A stretch of 31,152 nt of DNA, from NCBI GenBank assembly GCA_036504855.1, contig DASXUL010000086.1:1-31152 (forward strand), in the 5' to 3' direction. Below are positions 22,470-29,846 of this stretch, piece after piece; position 1 is the first letter of the stretch, and the number at the start of each line of letters is the position of its first letter. The notes under the pieces are model-generated. The model had not been told where the DNA came from. It did not search any database and saw only the letters and a program-made list of their open reading frames with translations. The DNA comes from DASXUL01 sp036504855 (GTDB lineage Bacteria; Armatimonadota; DTGP01; JAKQQT01). The position numbers and the translations under genes are program-made.

Positions 22470-23960
22470 ATGGAGGTAACGCCGGCGCGCGCGCGCCCGG
22501 CCTCTTTACCCCGTCCGCCGTGCCGCATGCCTGAACTCCTCCAAACCGCCGTGCGTCAGTTCTTCGAAGCGCGCCCCGCGCCTCGCGGCGCCGTGCTGCT
22601 GGCCGCCGTCTCTGGCGGCGCCGATTCGCTGGCCCTGCTCCACGCGCTGGCGGATCTGCGCGGTGATCTCGGCATCACGCTTCACGCCGGTTATCTGAAC
22701 CACGGGATGCGCGCCGAAGCGGATGCGGACGCTCGGTTCGTGGCGGACGTTTGCGGCGGCCTCGGCGTGGGCATAACGGTGGAGCGCGCAGACGTGCCGG
22801 CGCTGGCCGCGCAACGGCGAGTCTCGCTGGAGGTGGCCGGCCGCGAAGCTCGCTACGCTTTCCTCTACCGCGCCGCCCACGCTCTCGGCGCATTCGCCCT
22901 CTGCACCGGCCACACGCTGGACGACCAGGCGGAAACCATGCTGCTTCGCATCACCGCGGGCACGGGTCTTCCCGGGTTGGCGGGCATCGCTCCGGCCCGC
23001 CTGGCCTCACCGCCGGAGACGCCGGCGCCGCTCTGGATTCTGCGCCCTATGCTGAGCGTGCGCCGCGCCGAAACAGCCGCCTTCTGCGCAAGCCTCGGCC
23101 TGCCCGTTGTAGACGATCCCGCCAACCACGACCCGCGCTACCCCAGAAACCGCGTGCGCCACACGCTGCTGCCGTTGCTGGAGTCTCAGTTCAACCCGGC
23201 GGTGCGCGAGGCGCTGGCCCGGCTGGCGGACATCGCGCGCGTGGACGACGAGACGCTGTCCCGCCTCGCCGATGACGTGCCCCTGCTGTCGGTCCCCGGC
23301 GGCGCCGGGGTGCTCCTCGCCCAGATGTTGGGACTTCCGCTGGCGCTACAGCGACGGGTCGCCCGACGGCTGCTGGAGGCCGCCGGAGCTTCGGGACACG
23401 CGATGGGTTACGCCAACGTGGAGGCCGTTGTCGGGGCTTTGGCGTCCAGCCGCGCGCGGCGGAGCCTGGACGGAGGCCTGGAGGCGCGGCGCCGAGAGAC
23501 CGCCCTGGAGGTGCTGCGGGCTGTGCCGCGTCCGGCGCCGGCCTACGAATGCCGGGTAGCGCTACCCGGAATCACTCCGCTGCCGGGGGGCGAGATGGAG
23601 GGCGCCCTCGTAGACGGCGGGCCCATATCGCGCGATCCGTGGACCGCAACCCTGGACGCGGACCGGCTGCGCGAGGCGCTGACGCTGCGCACGCGGCGGC
23701 CGGGAGACCGCATGCGCCCTCTCGGGATGTGCGGTTCGCGAAAACTGGCCGACATTCTCACCGACCGCAAGGCGCCGCCCGAAGTGCGACGGCTGCCCGT
23801 CCTCGCCTGCGGCGATCGGGTTGCGTGGCTGCCCGGCGCGGCGGTGTCGGAGGAGTTCCGCGTATCCGAATCAACACGGCAGGTCGCTTATTTCACGCTG
23901 AGGATGCCACTTATTACCACCCATGAAGCAGACGGGCATACAGGTAAAGCTTCAAAATGA
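22470..23960 (+). CDS. tilS: tRNA(Ile)-lysidine synthetase TilS
   Basis: TilS attaches lysine to cytidine 34 of the CAU tRNA-Ile, changing its decoding to AUA. The PP-loop SGGADSLALLHAL begins at residue 48 from the ATG at 22470. Further blocks are GYLNHGMRAEADADARFV, EVAGREARYAFLYRAA, LCTGHTLDDQAETMLLRI, the tRNA-binding segment NHDPRYPRNRVRHTLLPLL, and C-terminal substrate-binding domains to RPGDRMRPLGMCGSRKLADILTDRKAP. Three starts are possible: GTG 22455 overlapping the previous stop, ATG 22470 with GAGAAG upstream, and ATG 22527 (MPELLQTAV), which best matches family N-termini but lacks a ribosome site. I chose 22470. It is probably co-transcribed with the L,D-transpeptidase gene. Confidence 0.92.
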   Translation: MEVTPARARPASLPRPPCRMPELLQTAVRQFFEARPAPRGAVLLAAVSGGADSLALLHALADLRGDLGITLHAGYLNHGMRAEADADARFVADVCGGLGVGITVERADVPALAAQRRVSLEVAGREARYAFLYRAAHALGAFALCTGHTLDDQAETMLLRITAGTGLPGLAGIAPARLASPPETPAPLWILRPMLSVRRAETAAFCASLGLPVVDDPANHDPRYPRNRVRHTLLPLLESQFNPAVREALARLADIARVDDETLSRLADDVPLLSVPGGAGVLLAQMLGLPLALQRRVARRLLEAAGASGHAMGYANVEAVVGALASSRARRSLDGGLEARRRETALEVLRAVPRPAPAYECRVALPGITPLPGGEMEGALVDGGPISRDPWTATLDADRLREALTLRTRRPGDRMRPLGMCGSRKLADILTDRKAPPEVRRLPVLACGDRVAWLPGAAVSEEFRVSESTRQVAYFTLRMPLITTHEADGHTGKASK

Positions 23961-23993
23961 ATGAGGATTCCACGCTCCGCGTGGAATGAGGAT
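23960..23993. repeat. Palindrome flanked by AATGAGGAT copies (REP-like element)
   Basis: A perfect nine-bp inverted repeat, ATTCCACGC / GCGTGGAAT (23967-23975, 23979-23987, three-base loop), is overlapped at both ends by direct copies of AATGAGGAT (23960-23968 and 23985-23993). The ATTCCACGC...GCGTGGAAT core resembles dispersed intergenic palindromes that I know from many bacterial genomes. It lies directly after the tilS stop codon and could act in 3'-end formation. Confidence 0.5.
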
Positions 23994-24047
23994 GTGCCTG
24001 CGCTCTGGGGGGGGCTGCCAACTCCCCCGGGGCCGGGCTCCGTCCCG

Positions 24048-24072
24048 CGGGGAAGGCCTAGCGCCTTCCCCG
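24048..24072 (+). terminator. Second hairpin downstream of tilS
   Basis: CGGGGAAGGC and GCCTTCCCCG form a 10-bp stem with a five-base loop, about 90 bases after the tilS stop codon and before the next promoter. A T-rich stretch (CTGCTTTTGG) follows about six bases later, so it is a fair terminator candidate for the L,D-transpeptidase/tilS transcript. Confidence 0.45.
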
Positions 24073-24102
24073 TCCCTGCTTTTGGCCCCAAGCGCGCTCA
24101 CG

Positions 24103-24132
24103 TTGACGGTTGGGGCAGGCTCCGTGTAAAAT
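24103..24132 (+). promoter_or_regulatory. Promoter of the ANTAR regulator gene
   Basis: TTGACG at 24103-24108 and TAAAAT at 24127-24132 are 18 bases apart. Transcription would start near 24139, leaving a 75-base leader with two predicted hairpins before the ATG at 24214. It may drive the whole block to 30737, unless the ABC-transporter part has its own promoter. Confidence 0.62.
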
Positions 24133-24138
24133 GGCAGA

Positions 24139-24192
24139 GGGCCGTCACGCTTGGCGGCCTGGCTCCGGCCAAAAGCGTAGAGCCGAACGCTT
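24139..24192 (+). promoter_or_regulatory. Tandem hairpins in the leader of the ANTAR regulator gene
   Basis: The first hairpin pairs 24140-24146 with 24153-24159 (seven bp, one G-U) around a six-base loop ACGCUU. The second pairs 24173-24178 with 24187-24192 (AAGCGU / ACGCUU) around an eight-base loop AGAGCCGA. ANTAR domains bind paired hairpins with six-base loops having A at position 1 and G at position 4; the first loop has the A but not the G, and the second has both but is two bases long for the rule. The fit is therefore suggestive only. Confidence 0.35.
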
Positions 24193-24213
24193 CTCGTCGG
24201 TAAAGGAGCCCGT

Positions 24214-24801
24214 ATGGCGAAGGCGCTAAGTGTGTTAATCGCCGACGATGAGCCGATAGCTCGACTGGATCTCAGGGAAATGCTGGAATCGCTTGGTCAC
24301 AGCGTTGTGGCCGAGGCGTCTGACGGAGACTCAGCGCTCCGACTGGCGCGGGAGTTGCGGCCGCACGTCGCCATCCTGGACATCCGTATGCCCGGGCTGG
24401 ATGGATTGGAAGTTGCGCGGACACTGGCGGAGGAGCGCATCGCTCCCACGCTGATCCTCTCCGCGTACACCGATCAGGAGTACATTGAACGATCAAAGGA
24501 ATCCGGCTGTCTCTGCTACCTGGTCAAGCCATTTCGGGTCAGCGATCTCGAACCCGCGCTGATCATGACGGTGGCGCTGGCTGATCGTCTGAACTCACTG
24601 CAGGGGGAGTTGGAAGGTCTGCAGGATGCCCTGGCGACCCGCAAGGCTGTGGAGCGCGCCAAGGGTGTCCTGATGGATAGGCACCACCTGAAGGAACACG
24701 AAGCGTTCCGACGGATTCAGGTGGAGAGCATGAACTCGCGTCGCACGATGCGCGAAGTGGCGGAGGACATGCTGAAGGCCGCCGGGGCGCCGGCGAAGTG
24801 A
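24214..24801 (+). CDS. ANTAR-domain response regulator (RNA-binding antiterminator type)
   Basis: The 195-aa protein joins a receiver domain (residues 1-120: acidic pair Asp11-Asp12, phosphoacceptor Asp56 in LDIRMPG, Ser in LILSAYTD, Lys in YLVKPF) to a C-terminal ANTAR domain (about 130-190). The ANTAR block reads RKAVERAKGVLMDRHHLKEHEAFRRIQ, with the conserved aromatic and Ala residues in place, then SMNSRRTMREVAEDML. When phosphorylated, such proteins dimerise and bind RNA hairpins in nascent transcripts, preventing termination. AAAGGAG stands six bases before the ATG. A HisKA_2-like sensor gene follows 87 bp later, the usual partner. RNA targets are unknown; the gene's own leader is one candidate. 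Confidence 0.95.
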   Translation: MAKALSVLIADDEPIARLDLREMLESLGHSVVAEASDGDSALRLARELRPHVAILDIRMPGLDGLEVARTLAEERIAPTLILSAYTDQEYIERSKESGCLCYLVKPFRVSDLEPALIMTVALADRLNSLQGELEGLQDALATRKAVERAKGVLMDRHHLKEHEAFRRIQVESMNSRRTMREVAEDMLKAAGAPAK

Positions 24802-24888
24802 GCACAGGCGGCGGCGGGCTGATCCGCGCCGCCGCCGGCTTCGCGGCGGACGCGTCCGAGCACTCCCCTCCGCGGTGGCAAGGATATC

Positions 24889-25455
24889 ATGCCCGACGAC
24901 ACAGCCGCCACACCTCCGGAATGGCGTAGCGCACAGCACCGAGTGCGCAACGATTTGCAGACGCTGGCATCCTTGCTGCGCCTGTCCCGTCGTCGCGCCA
25001 CCGCCGAAGCCCTCCTGGACGAGTTCCCCGGCTGGCTGAACGCGGTGGCCGCGGTTTACGATGCCCATCCGCTCTGGAGCCAGGACGAGCGGGTTCGCGT
25101 GGATGGAATAGTCCAAGCGCTCAAGGCGCGGCGCGACCTGCCCATCCGCATCCATGCGGAGGAAGACGCGCCGCCCACCGTTCCGGCCGCATCCTGCGTG
25201 GCCGTCGCCCTGTCCACACTCGCCCTTCTCGCGTTCTGCGCGGAGGCCGCGGCGCCGGGCAGCTACGTTCAGGTCTACCTCCGGGGCGATGAGGAATCCT
25301 GCCGCATTGAGGCCGTATTCACGGCTCGCGACGCGGAGCCGGCCGGCTGGCCTCCGTTCGGCCTGGCGATGGGCGTGGAAGCCATGGACGCGCAGTCCGC
25401 GATGGGACGGGACGGCGACGATACCGTGGCCGTCCTGGTGGTCCCCTGCCGGTGA
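24889..25455 (+). CDS. HisKA_2-type sensor protein with degenerate ATPase domain
   Basis: The 188-aa cytoplasmic protein begins with a HisKA_2 dimerisation/phosphoacceptor region: EWRSAQHRVRNDLQTLASLLRL, with His17 as the phosphoacceptor. Residues about 85-188 have the size and strand pattern of a HATPase domain, but I find no N-box asparagine and no DxGxG or GxG lid motif. It may therefore be unable to bind ATP and may work as a phosphotransfer partner or scaffold. There is no sensor or membrane segment. In other bacteria HisKA_2 kinases pair with ANTAR regulators (EutW/EutV), matching the upstream gene. AAGGA precedes the ATG. Its stop codon overlaps the start of the ABC permease gene. Confidence 0.78.
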   Translation: MPDDTAATPPEWRSAQHRVRNDLQTLASLLRLSRRRATAEALLDEFPGWLNAVAAVYDAHPLWSQDERVRVDGIVQALKARRDLPIRIHAEEDAPPTVPAASCVAVALSTLALLAFCAEAAAPGSYVQVYLRGDEESCRIEAVFTARDAEPAGWPPFGLAMGVEAMDAQSAMGRDGDDTVAVLVVPCR

Positions 25456-26309
25456 TGCGCTTCGCCTCCAATCTCGCCGCCGAGACGCGGGAACTCTGTC
25501 GCTACCACGAACTGGTGCGCAATCTGATGGTCCGGGACCTGAAGGTGCGCTACAAGAACTCGGCGCTGGGTTTCCTTTGGTCGCTGCTGAACCCTCTGGC
25601 CCAGGTGTTCATCATCACCATCGTCTTCAAGTTCGTGATCCGCATCGGCTTCCCCAACTACAGCGCCTACGTCTTGGCCGGGTTCCTGCCGTGGACCTTC
25701 TTCCAGATGGCGGTGCTGGATGCCTCGCAGAGCATCCTGCTGCACGGTCCCCTGCTCAAGAAGGTCTACATCCCGCGCGAGGCGATCCCCATCAGCATCG
25801 TGCTCAGCAACCTGGTGCACTTCGGCCTGGCGCTCTTGGTGCTCTTCGTCTACATGGCCGTGATCCGCATCCCCTTCACGGCAAAGCTCTTGCTGCTGCC
25901 GCCGCTGATCTTCTTTCACTTGCTGCTCACCATGGGCATCGGGTTGCTGGTGAGCTGCGCCAACGTGTTCTACGAGGACGTAAAGTACCTGATGACCGTG
26001 TGCCTCAACCTGATGTACTACATGGTCCCCGTGATCTACGTCCTGGAGCAGCTAGCCAACATCCCCCCGCGCTTCCCGTGGCTCTACGCCCACCGCGACG
26101 CCGTGCTGGCGATCTATCAGCTCAACCCGCTCGCCGTCTGGATCACGGCGTACCGGCGCATCTTGCTGCCGCCGGTGCCGGATGTCATCGGGCATGCGCC
26201 GCTGAGCCTTCCAACCCTCGCCGTGGCCGCCCTGCTGAGCGTTGTCGCCGCCGTTGCGGGCTACGCCGTGTTCAACCGCTACAAGTGGGAATTCGCGGAG
26301 AACCTGTAG
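25455..26309 (+). CDS. ABC-2 type polysaccharide/teichoic-acid exporter permease (Wzm/TagG/KpsM family)
   Basis: The 284-aa inner-membrane protein has six hydrophobic segments and the family's N-terminal block, LVRNLMVRDLKVRYKNSALGFLWSLLNPL, an amphipathic helix leading into the first membrane span. Further blocks are FLPWTFFQMAVLDASQSI, KKVYIPREAIP and ANVFYEDVKYLM, with YQLNPLAVWITAYRRILL close to the end. Together with the ATPase encoded next it would export a lipid-linked O-antigen-like or capsular glycan. The ATG at 25455 overlaps the preceding stop by one base (TGATG); a GTG three bases earlier is an alternative. No glycosyltransferase or glycan gene is near, so the substrate is not indicated. 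Confidence 0.9.
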   Translation: MRFASNLAAETRELCRYHELVRNLMVRDLKVRYKNSALGFLWSLLNPLAQVFIITIVFKFVIRIGFPNYSAYVLAGFLPWTFFQMAVLDASQSILLHGPLLKKVYIPREAIPISIVLSNLVHFGLALLVLFVYMAVIRIPFTAKLLLLPPLIFFHLLLTMGIGLLVSCANVFYEDVKYLMTVCLNLMYYMVPVIYVLEQLANIPPRFPWLYAHRDAVLAIYQLNPLAVWITAYRRILLPPVPDVIGHAPLSLPTLAVAALLSVVAAVAGYAVFNRYKWEFAENL

Positions 26310-26310
26310 C

Positions 26311-27048
26311 ATGCCCAACGAGGTCATTTGCGTGGAGGCCGCGTCCAAGCGGTACCGACTCCAACACGAGGGAGCGGGCAGCCTGAAGAATCTGCTCCTG
26401 TGCCGCGGAGGCCGAACGGAAGCCCTCTGGGCGCTGCACGCCGTGTCGTTCACGGTGCACGAAGGCGAGACGGTGGGCGTTGTTGGGCACAACGGGAGCG
26501 GCAAGTCCACGCTGCTGGGCCTCCTGGCGAACGTCAGCCGCCCCACGGAGGGCATTGTGGAGGTCCATGGCCGCGTGGCGCCGTTGCTGGAGCTCGGAGC
26601 CGGCTTCCACGACGACCTCACGGGCATCGAGAACATCGCGTTGCACGGCAGCATCCTTGGGCTCTCAAACCGACGCATGGAAGAGCTCACCCCGTCCATT
26701 GTGGATTTCGCCGAGTTGGGTTCCTTCATCGATACGCCCCTGCGCACCTGGAGCGCCGGCATGGTGATGCGCCTGGGCTTTTCGATTGCCGTCTATTCGG
26801 ACCCGGACGTTCTCCTCATCGACGAAGTGCTGGCCGTGGGCGACGAGGCCTTCCAGCAGAAGTGCTATGACCGCATCGCCGACTTCCAGCGGCAGGGGAA
26901 AACCATCCTGTTCGTAAGCCACGATATGGAAGCCGTTTCCCGCGTCGCCTCGCGCGTGCTGTGGCTGAAGTCCGGCCGCCTACTCCTGGACGGACCGGCC
27001 TCGGAAGTGGTAGCGGCCTACCAAAAAGCAGCGGGACGGGTGGACTGA
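26311..27048 (+). CDS. ABC transporter ATPase for polysaccharide export (Wzt/TagH family)
   Basis: The 245-aa protein is a complete nucleotide-binding domain: Walker A GHNGSGKST at residues 59-67, signature WSAGMVMRL at 147-155 in the variant form typical of glycan exporters, Walker B DVLLIDEVLAVGD (Asp171, Glu172) and the H-loop His204 in FVSHD. The block VAPLLELGAGFHDDLTGIEN is characteristic of the Wzt/TagH/KpsT group. It lacks the C-terminal glycan-binding domain found in long Wzt proteins. The ATG lies one base after the permease stop, so the two are a coupled pair. The next gene overlaps its stop by one base. Confidence 0.94.
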   Translation: MPNEVICVEAASKRYRLQHEGAGSLKNLLLCRGGRTEALWALHAVSFTVHEGETVGVVGHNGSGKSTLLGLLANVSRPTEGIVEVHGRVAPLLELGAGFHDDLTGIENIALHGSILGLSNRRMEELTPSIVDFAELGSFIDTPLRTWSAGMVMRLGFSIAVYSDPDVLLIDEVLAVGDEAFQQKCYDRIADFQRQGKTILFVSHDMEAVSRVASRVLWLKSGRLLLDGPASEVVAAYQKAAGRVD

Positions 27049-28043
27049 TGCCTCCCACGCCCGCCATGCGGCAGTTCCGGTTCGCGATCCGCGCGCTCAT
27101 CGGGTTGGTTGCGGTAGGCAGCATCGGGTATTCGTTGCTCTGGCACGTCTCGCTGCTCGACGGGTTGTATATGACGGTGATCACACTGTCTACCGTGGGC
27201 TATCGCGAGTTGCGCCCGCCCAGCCCGGCGGTGAAGGCGTTCACCATCGCCGTCATCGGTTTCGGCGTGGCTAACGTGGCCTGGGCCGCCCGCGCCGCGG
27301 CAGAGATGGCCGTGGGCGAGCAGTTTCGCAGCTATTTCGGAAAACGACAATTGGAACAACAAATCGCCAAGTTGAAAGACCACGTGGTCATCTGCGGCTT
27401 CGGCCGCATGGGGATGGCCATCGCGGACGACCTTGCGCGCGCCGGTCGCCCCTTTGTTGTGATCGACCCCAACCCCGAGGCCGCCGAACGGATGAAGCCC
27501 TTCGGCTACCCGTTCATCGCCGAGGATGCCAGCAGCGAGGCCGTGCTCCGCGCCGCAGGAATTGAGCGCGCGCGGGACCTCGTCACAGTGGCCCCCACCG
27601 ATGCCGACAACATCTTCATCGTGCTCACCGCGCGGGGACTGGCGCCGCACCTGCATATCGTGGCTCGGAGCAGCCGCCCGGAGAATGAGGACAAGATCTA
27701 CCGTTCCGGCGCCGATAAGGTCGTCTCGCCCTACACCCTCGGCGGCCATCGCATGGCCGCCGCCATCCTGAAGCCCATCAGCCTCGAATTCCTGGACGTG
27801 GTTATGGGCCACGGCTATTCCGAAATGGAGATGATGGCTGTTGAGGTGGGGAAGGAATCGGCTCTGTGCGGAGTGCGCCTCGAAGATGCCCACCTGCCGC
27901 AGGACTTCGGCGTGTCTGTGATCGCCATGCGGCGGGAAGGCATCTATGGCACGGCGCCCGACCTGGAAACCCGCCTGCGCGCACGCGATGTGCTGATCGT
28001 CATTGGCCCCACCATGCAGGTGGAGGCAATCCGGAACCTGTAG
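27048..28043 (+). CDS. TrkA-type two-transmembrane potassium channel
   Basis: The 331-aa protein has two membrane spans (residues about 12-32 and 65-85) flanking a pore loop with the selectivity filter TVGY at residues 49-52, within ITLSTVGYRE. A cytoplasmic RCK module follows: TrkA-N from about residue 110 (HVVICGFGRMGMAIADDLA, GxGxxG nucleotide-binding motif, VVIDPNPEAAERM) and TrkA-C about 245-331. This is the MthK-like layout; a tetramer conducts K+ and is gated by ligand binding to the RCK ring. The ATG overlaps the ABC ATPase stop by one base. How a K+ channel relates to glycan export is not clear. Confidence 0.93.
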   Translation: MPPTPAMRQFRFAIRALIGLVAVGSIGYSLLWHVSLLDGLYMTVITLSTVGYRELRPPSPAVKAFTIAVIGFGVANVAWAARAAAEMAVGEQFRSYFGKRQLEQQIAKLKDHVVICGFGRMGMAIADDLARAGRPFVVIDPNPEAAERMKPFGYPFIAEDASSEAVLRAAGIERARDLVTVAPTDADNIFIVLTARGLAPHLHIVARSSRPENEDKIYRSGADKVVSPYTLGGHRMAAAILKPISLEFLDVVMGHGYSEMEMMAVEVGKESALCGVRLEDAHLPQDFGVSVIAMRREGIYGTAPDLETRLRARDVLIVIGPTMQVEAIRNL

Positions 28044-28046
28044 AGG

Positions 28047-28961
28047 ATGCCTCCATTGCGCCAAGATACACGAGCCGAGGCCGAAGCCGCGGTTCCGGCA
28101 ATTACCGGCCGGATCGCCGCGCGCTTCGGCCTGACGCTGAGCCGCCGCCGGTTCCTGATGCGCGCCGCGGCGGCGATGGCCGTGGCCGCGGCCGGCGACG
28201 TGGGCTATACGTTTTCGCCGCGGATCACCCGGCGTTCGCTCTGGTTTCCGAGCCTGCCGGATGGCTGGGATGGGGCGCGTGTTCTGCACCTGTCCGATTT
28301 CCACCACGGGCCTCTGGGGCCCGGCGCCTACCTGCAGCGCGTTTTCGAGCAGGCGCGGGCGCTTCCCCATGACATCGCTTTCCTTACCGGCGATTTCGTG
28401 AGCGAGAGCAGCCGGTTCGCCTCCATCTACCCGGACCTCCTGCGCGGCTGGTCGCCTCCGCTTGGAGTCTGGGCAACGCTAGGCAACCACGACCATTACT
28501 ACGAGCCGGAGGTCGTGCGCCAGGCCGTGATGCGGGCCGGAGCGCCGGTTCTGACCAACCAGGCCACGCGTCTGACGCGCAATGGCGATCCGCTCTGGCT
28601 GATCGGCGTGGACGACCCATCGACGGACAACCACGATTTGCCCGCCGCGATGCGCCCCGTGCGCGACAAAGCCTTCCGGCTCCTGCTGGCTCACTCGCCT
28701 GATATCGTCTGGTCGTTGGGCGACAGTGAGGTGGACCTCGTTCTCACCGGGCACACACATGGGGGCCAGGTATGCCTGCCCAACGGAGCGGCGGTGGTGT
28801 GCCCCACCAACCTGGGGCCGGACTACGCGCGCGGCCGGTTCCTCTGGCGAAGCGCCACGCTATATGTGAACCGCGGCATCGGCGTGGTGGGGCTGCCGTT
28901 CCGCGCCTTCTGCCCGCCCGAGATCGCGCTGCTCACTCTGCGCCGAGGCATCGAACCTTGA
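28047..28961 (+). CDS. Metallophosphoesterase with Tat-type signal
   Basis: The 304-aa protein has a twin-arginine-like signal (SRRRFLMRAAAAMAVAAAG, about residues 31-50) after an acidic N-terminal stretch. The calcineurin-like phosphoesterase domain shows LHLSDFHHG, FLTGDFVSES, TLGNHDHYYEP, LLLAHSPD and LTGHTHGGQVCLP, which supply the two-metal ligands. The layout resembles YkuE/YaeI-type periplasmic phosphodiesterases, which have been linked to lipid or cell-wall phosphoesters. The ATG follows the channel stop by three bases, and cdsA overlaps its 3' end by four bases (TTGA). The position next to cdsA hints at phospholipid metabolism; that is inference. Confidence 0.9.
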   Translation: MPPLRQDTRAEAEAAVPAITGRIAARFGLTLSRRRFLMRAAAAMAVAAAGDVGYTFSPRITRRSLWFPSLPDGWDGARVLHLSDFHHGPLGPGAYLQRVFEQARALPHDIAFLTGDFVSESSRFASIYPDLLRGWSPPLGVWATLGNHDHYYEPEVVRQAVMRAGAPVLTNQATRLTRNGDPLWLIGVDDPSTDNHDLPAAMRPVRDKAFRLLLAHSPDIVWSLGDSEVDLVLTGHTHGGQVCLPNGAAVVCPTNLGPDYARGRFLWRSATLYVNRGIGVVGLPFRAFCPPEIALLTLRRGIEP

Positions 28962-29845
28962 AAACCCGCATCCTCACCGCCCTCGTCGGCATCCCGCTGA
29001 TTCTGGTCCTGCTCTACTGGCCCGGCGGCTGGGCGTGGACGGCAGGGGTGGCCGTTGTCACAGCCGGGGCGATGTGGGAATTCACAGCGGCGATGCGGGA
29101 GAGGGGAGCGTGGGTCCACTGGATCATCCTCGGCCTCTACGGCGCCGCGCTGCTGCTGCAGGCGACTCCGCTGGCCTCGCCCTCGCTGGGGAACGGGACG
29201 ATCGCGCCGGTCGCCGCAATCGTGAACTTCCTGATCGCGTACCAGCCGGATTACGGCGCGTTCGGCCCGCTGCTGGCAATCCTAGCCGTGTTGGCGGGGG
29301 ACCTGGCCTGGAGCCGGCGTTCGCCATTGCGCAACGTGGGCGCCACTCTGATCGGCGTGTGCTGGATCGGCGCGCTTTTCCCCTTCCTCGCCCGGCTGCG
29401 CTTCTCGGCGCCGCCCTCCGGCCGCCTGCCCGGCGACGCTGGCGCGTGGTGGGTGCTGGCGGTGCTGCTGGTCATCTGGTTTGGCGACTCCGGCGCCTAC
29501 TTCATCGGACGCGCCTGGGGACGCCACAAGTGCGCGCCCGGCATCAGCCCAAACAAGACCTGGGAGGGCGTTCTGGGCGGCCTGGCAGCCTCGGCGGCAG
29601 CCGGCGCGATCGTGGGCGTCGTTCTGGCCGGGAGGCCGGGCGCGGGGGCCGCATTCGGCATCCTGGTGGGCGCCGCCGGCCAGGTGGGCGACCTCGTTGA
29701 GAGCGCGATTAAGCGCGAACTCGGCATCAAGGATTTCGGCGCCGTGCTGCCCGGACATGGCGGCGTGCTGGACCGTTTCGACAGCCTGCTCTTCGCCGCG
29801 CCCGTGGGTTGGGCGCTTCTGAAGTTCGCGCTTGGAGGCCGCTAG
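28958..29845 (+). CDS. cdsA: Phosphatidate cytidylyltransferase
   Basis: CdsA makes CDP-diacylglycerol from phosphatidate and CTP in the inner membrane. The 295-aa protein starts at a TTG (28958), giving the usual MKTRILTALVGIPLILVLL N-terminus; GAGG lies nine bases upstream and the start overlaps the previous stop (TTGA). It has about eight membrane spans. The family signature is complete near the C-terminus: SAIKRELGIKDFGAVLPGHG followed by GVLDRFD, with the conserved KR, KD, HGG and DRxD residues. GRHKCAPGISPNKTWEG is a second conserved block. The start of a GxGD-protease-like gene follows one base past the stop codon. Confidence 0.95.
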   Translation: MKTRILTALVGIPLILVLLYWPGGWAWTAGVAVVTAGAMWEFTAAMRERGAWVHWIILGLYGAALLLQATPLASPSLGNGTIAPVAAIVNFLIAYQPDYGAFGPLLAILAVLAGDLAWSRRSPLRNVGATLIGVCWIGALFPFLARLRFSAPPSGRLPGDAGAWWVLAVLLVIWFGDSGAYFIGRAWGRHKCAPGISPNKTWEGVLGGLAASAAAGAIVGVVLAGRPGAGAAFGILVGAAGQVGDLVESAIKRELGIKDFGAVLPGHGGVLDRFDSLLFAAPVGWALLKFALGGR

Positions 29846-29846
29846 T

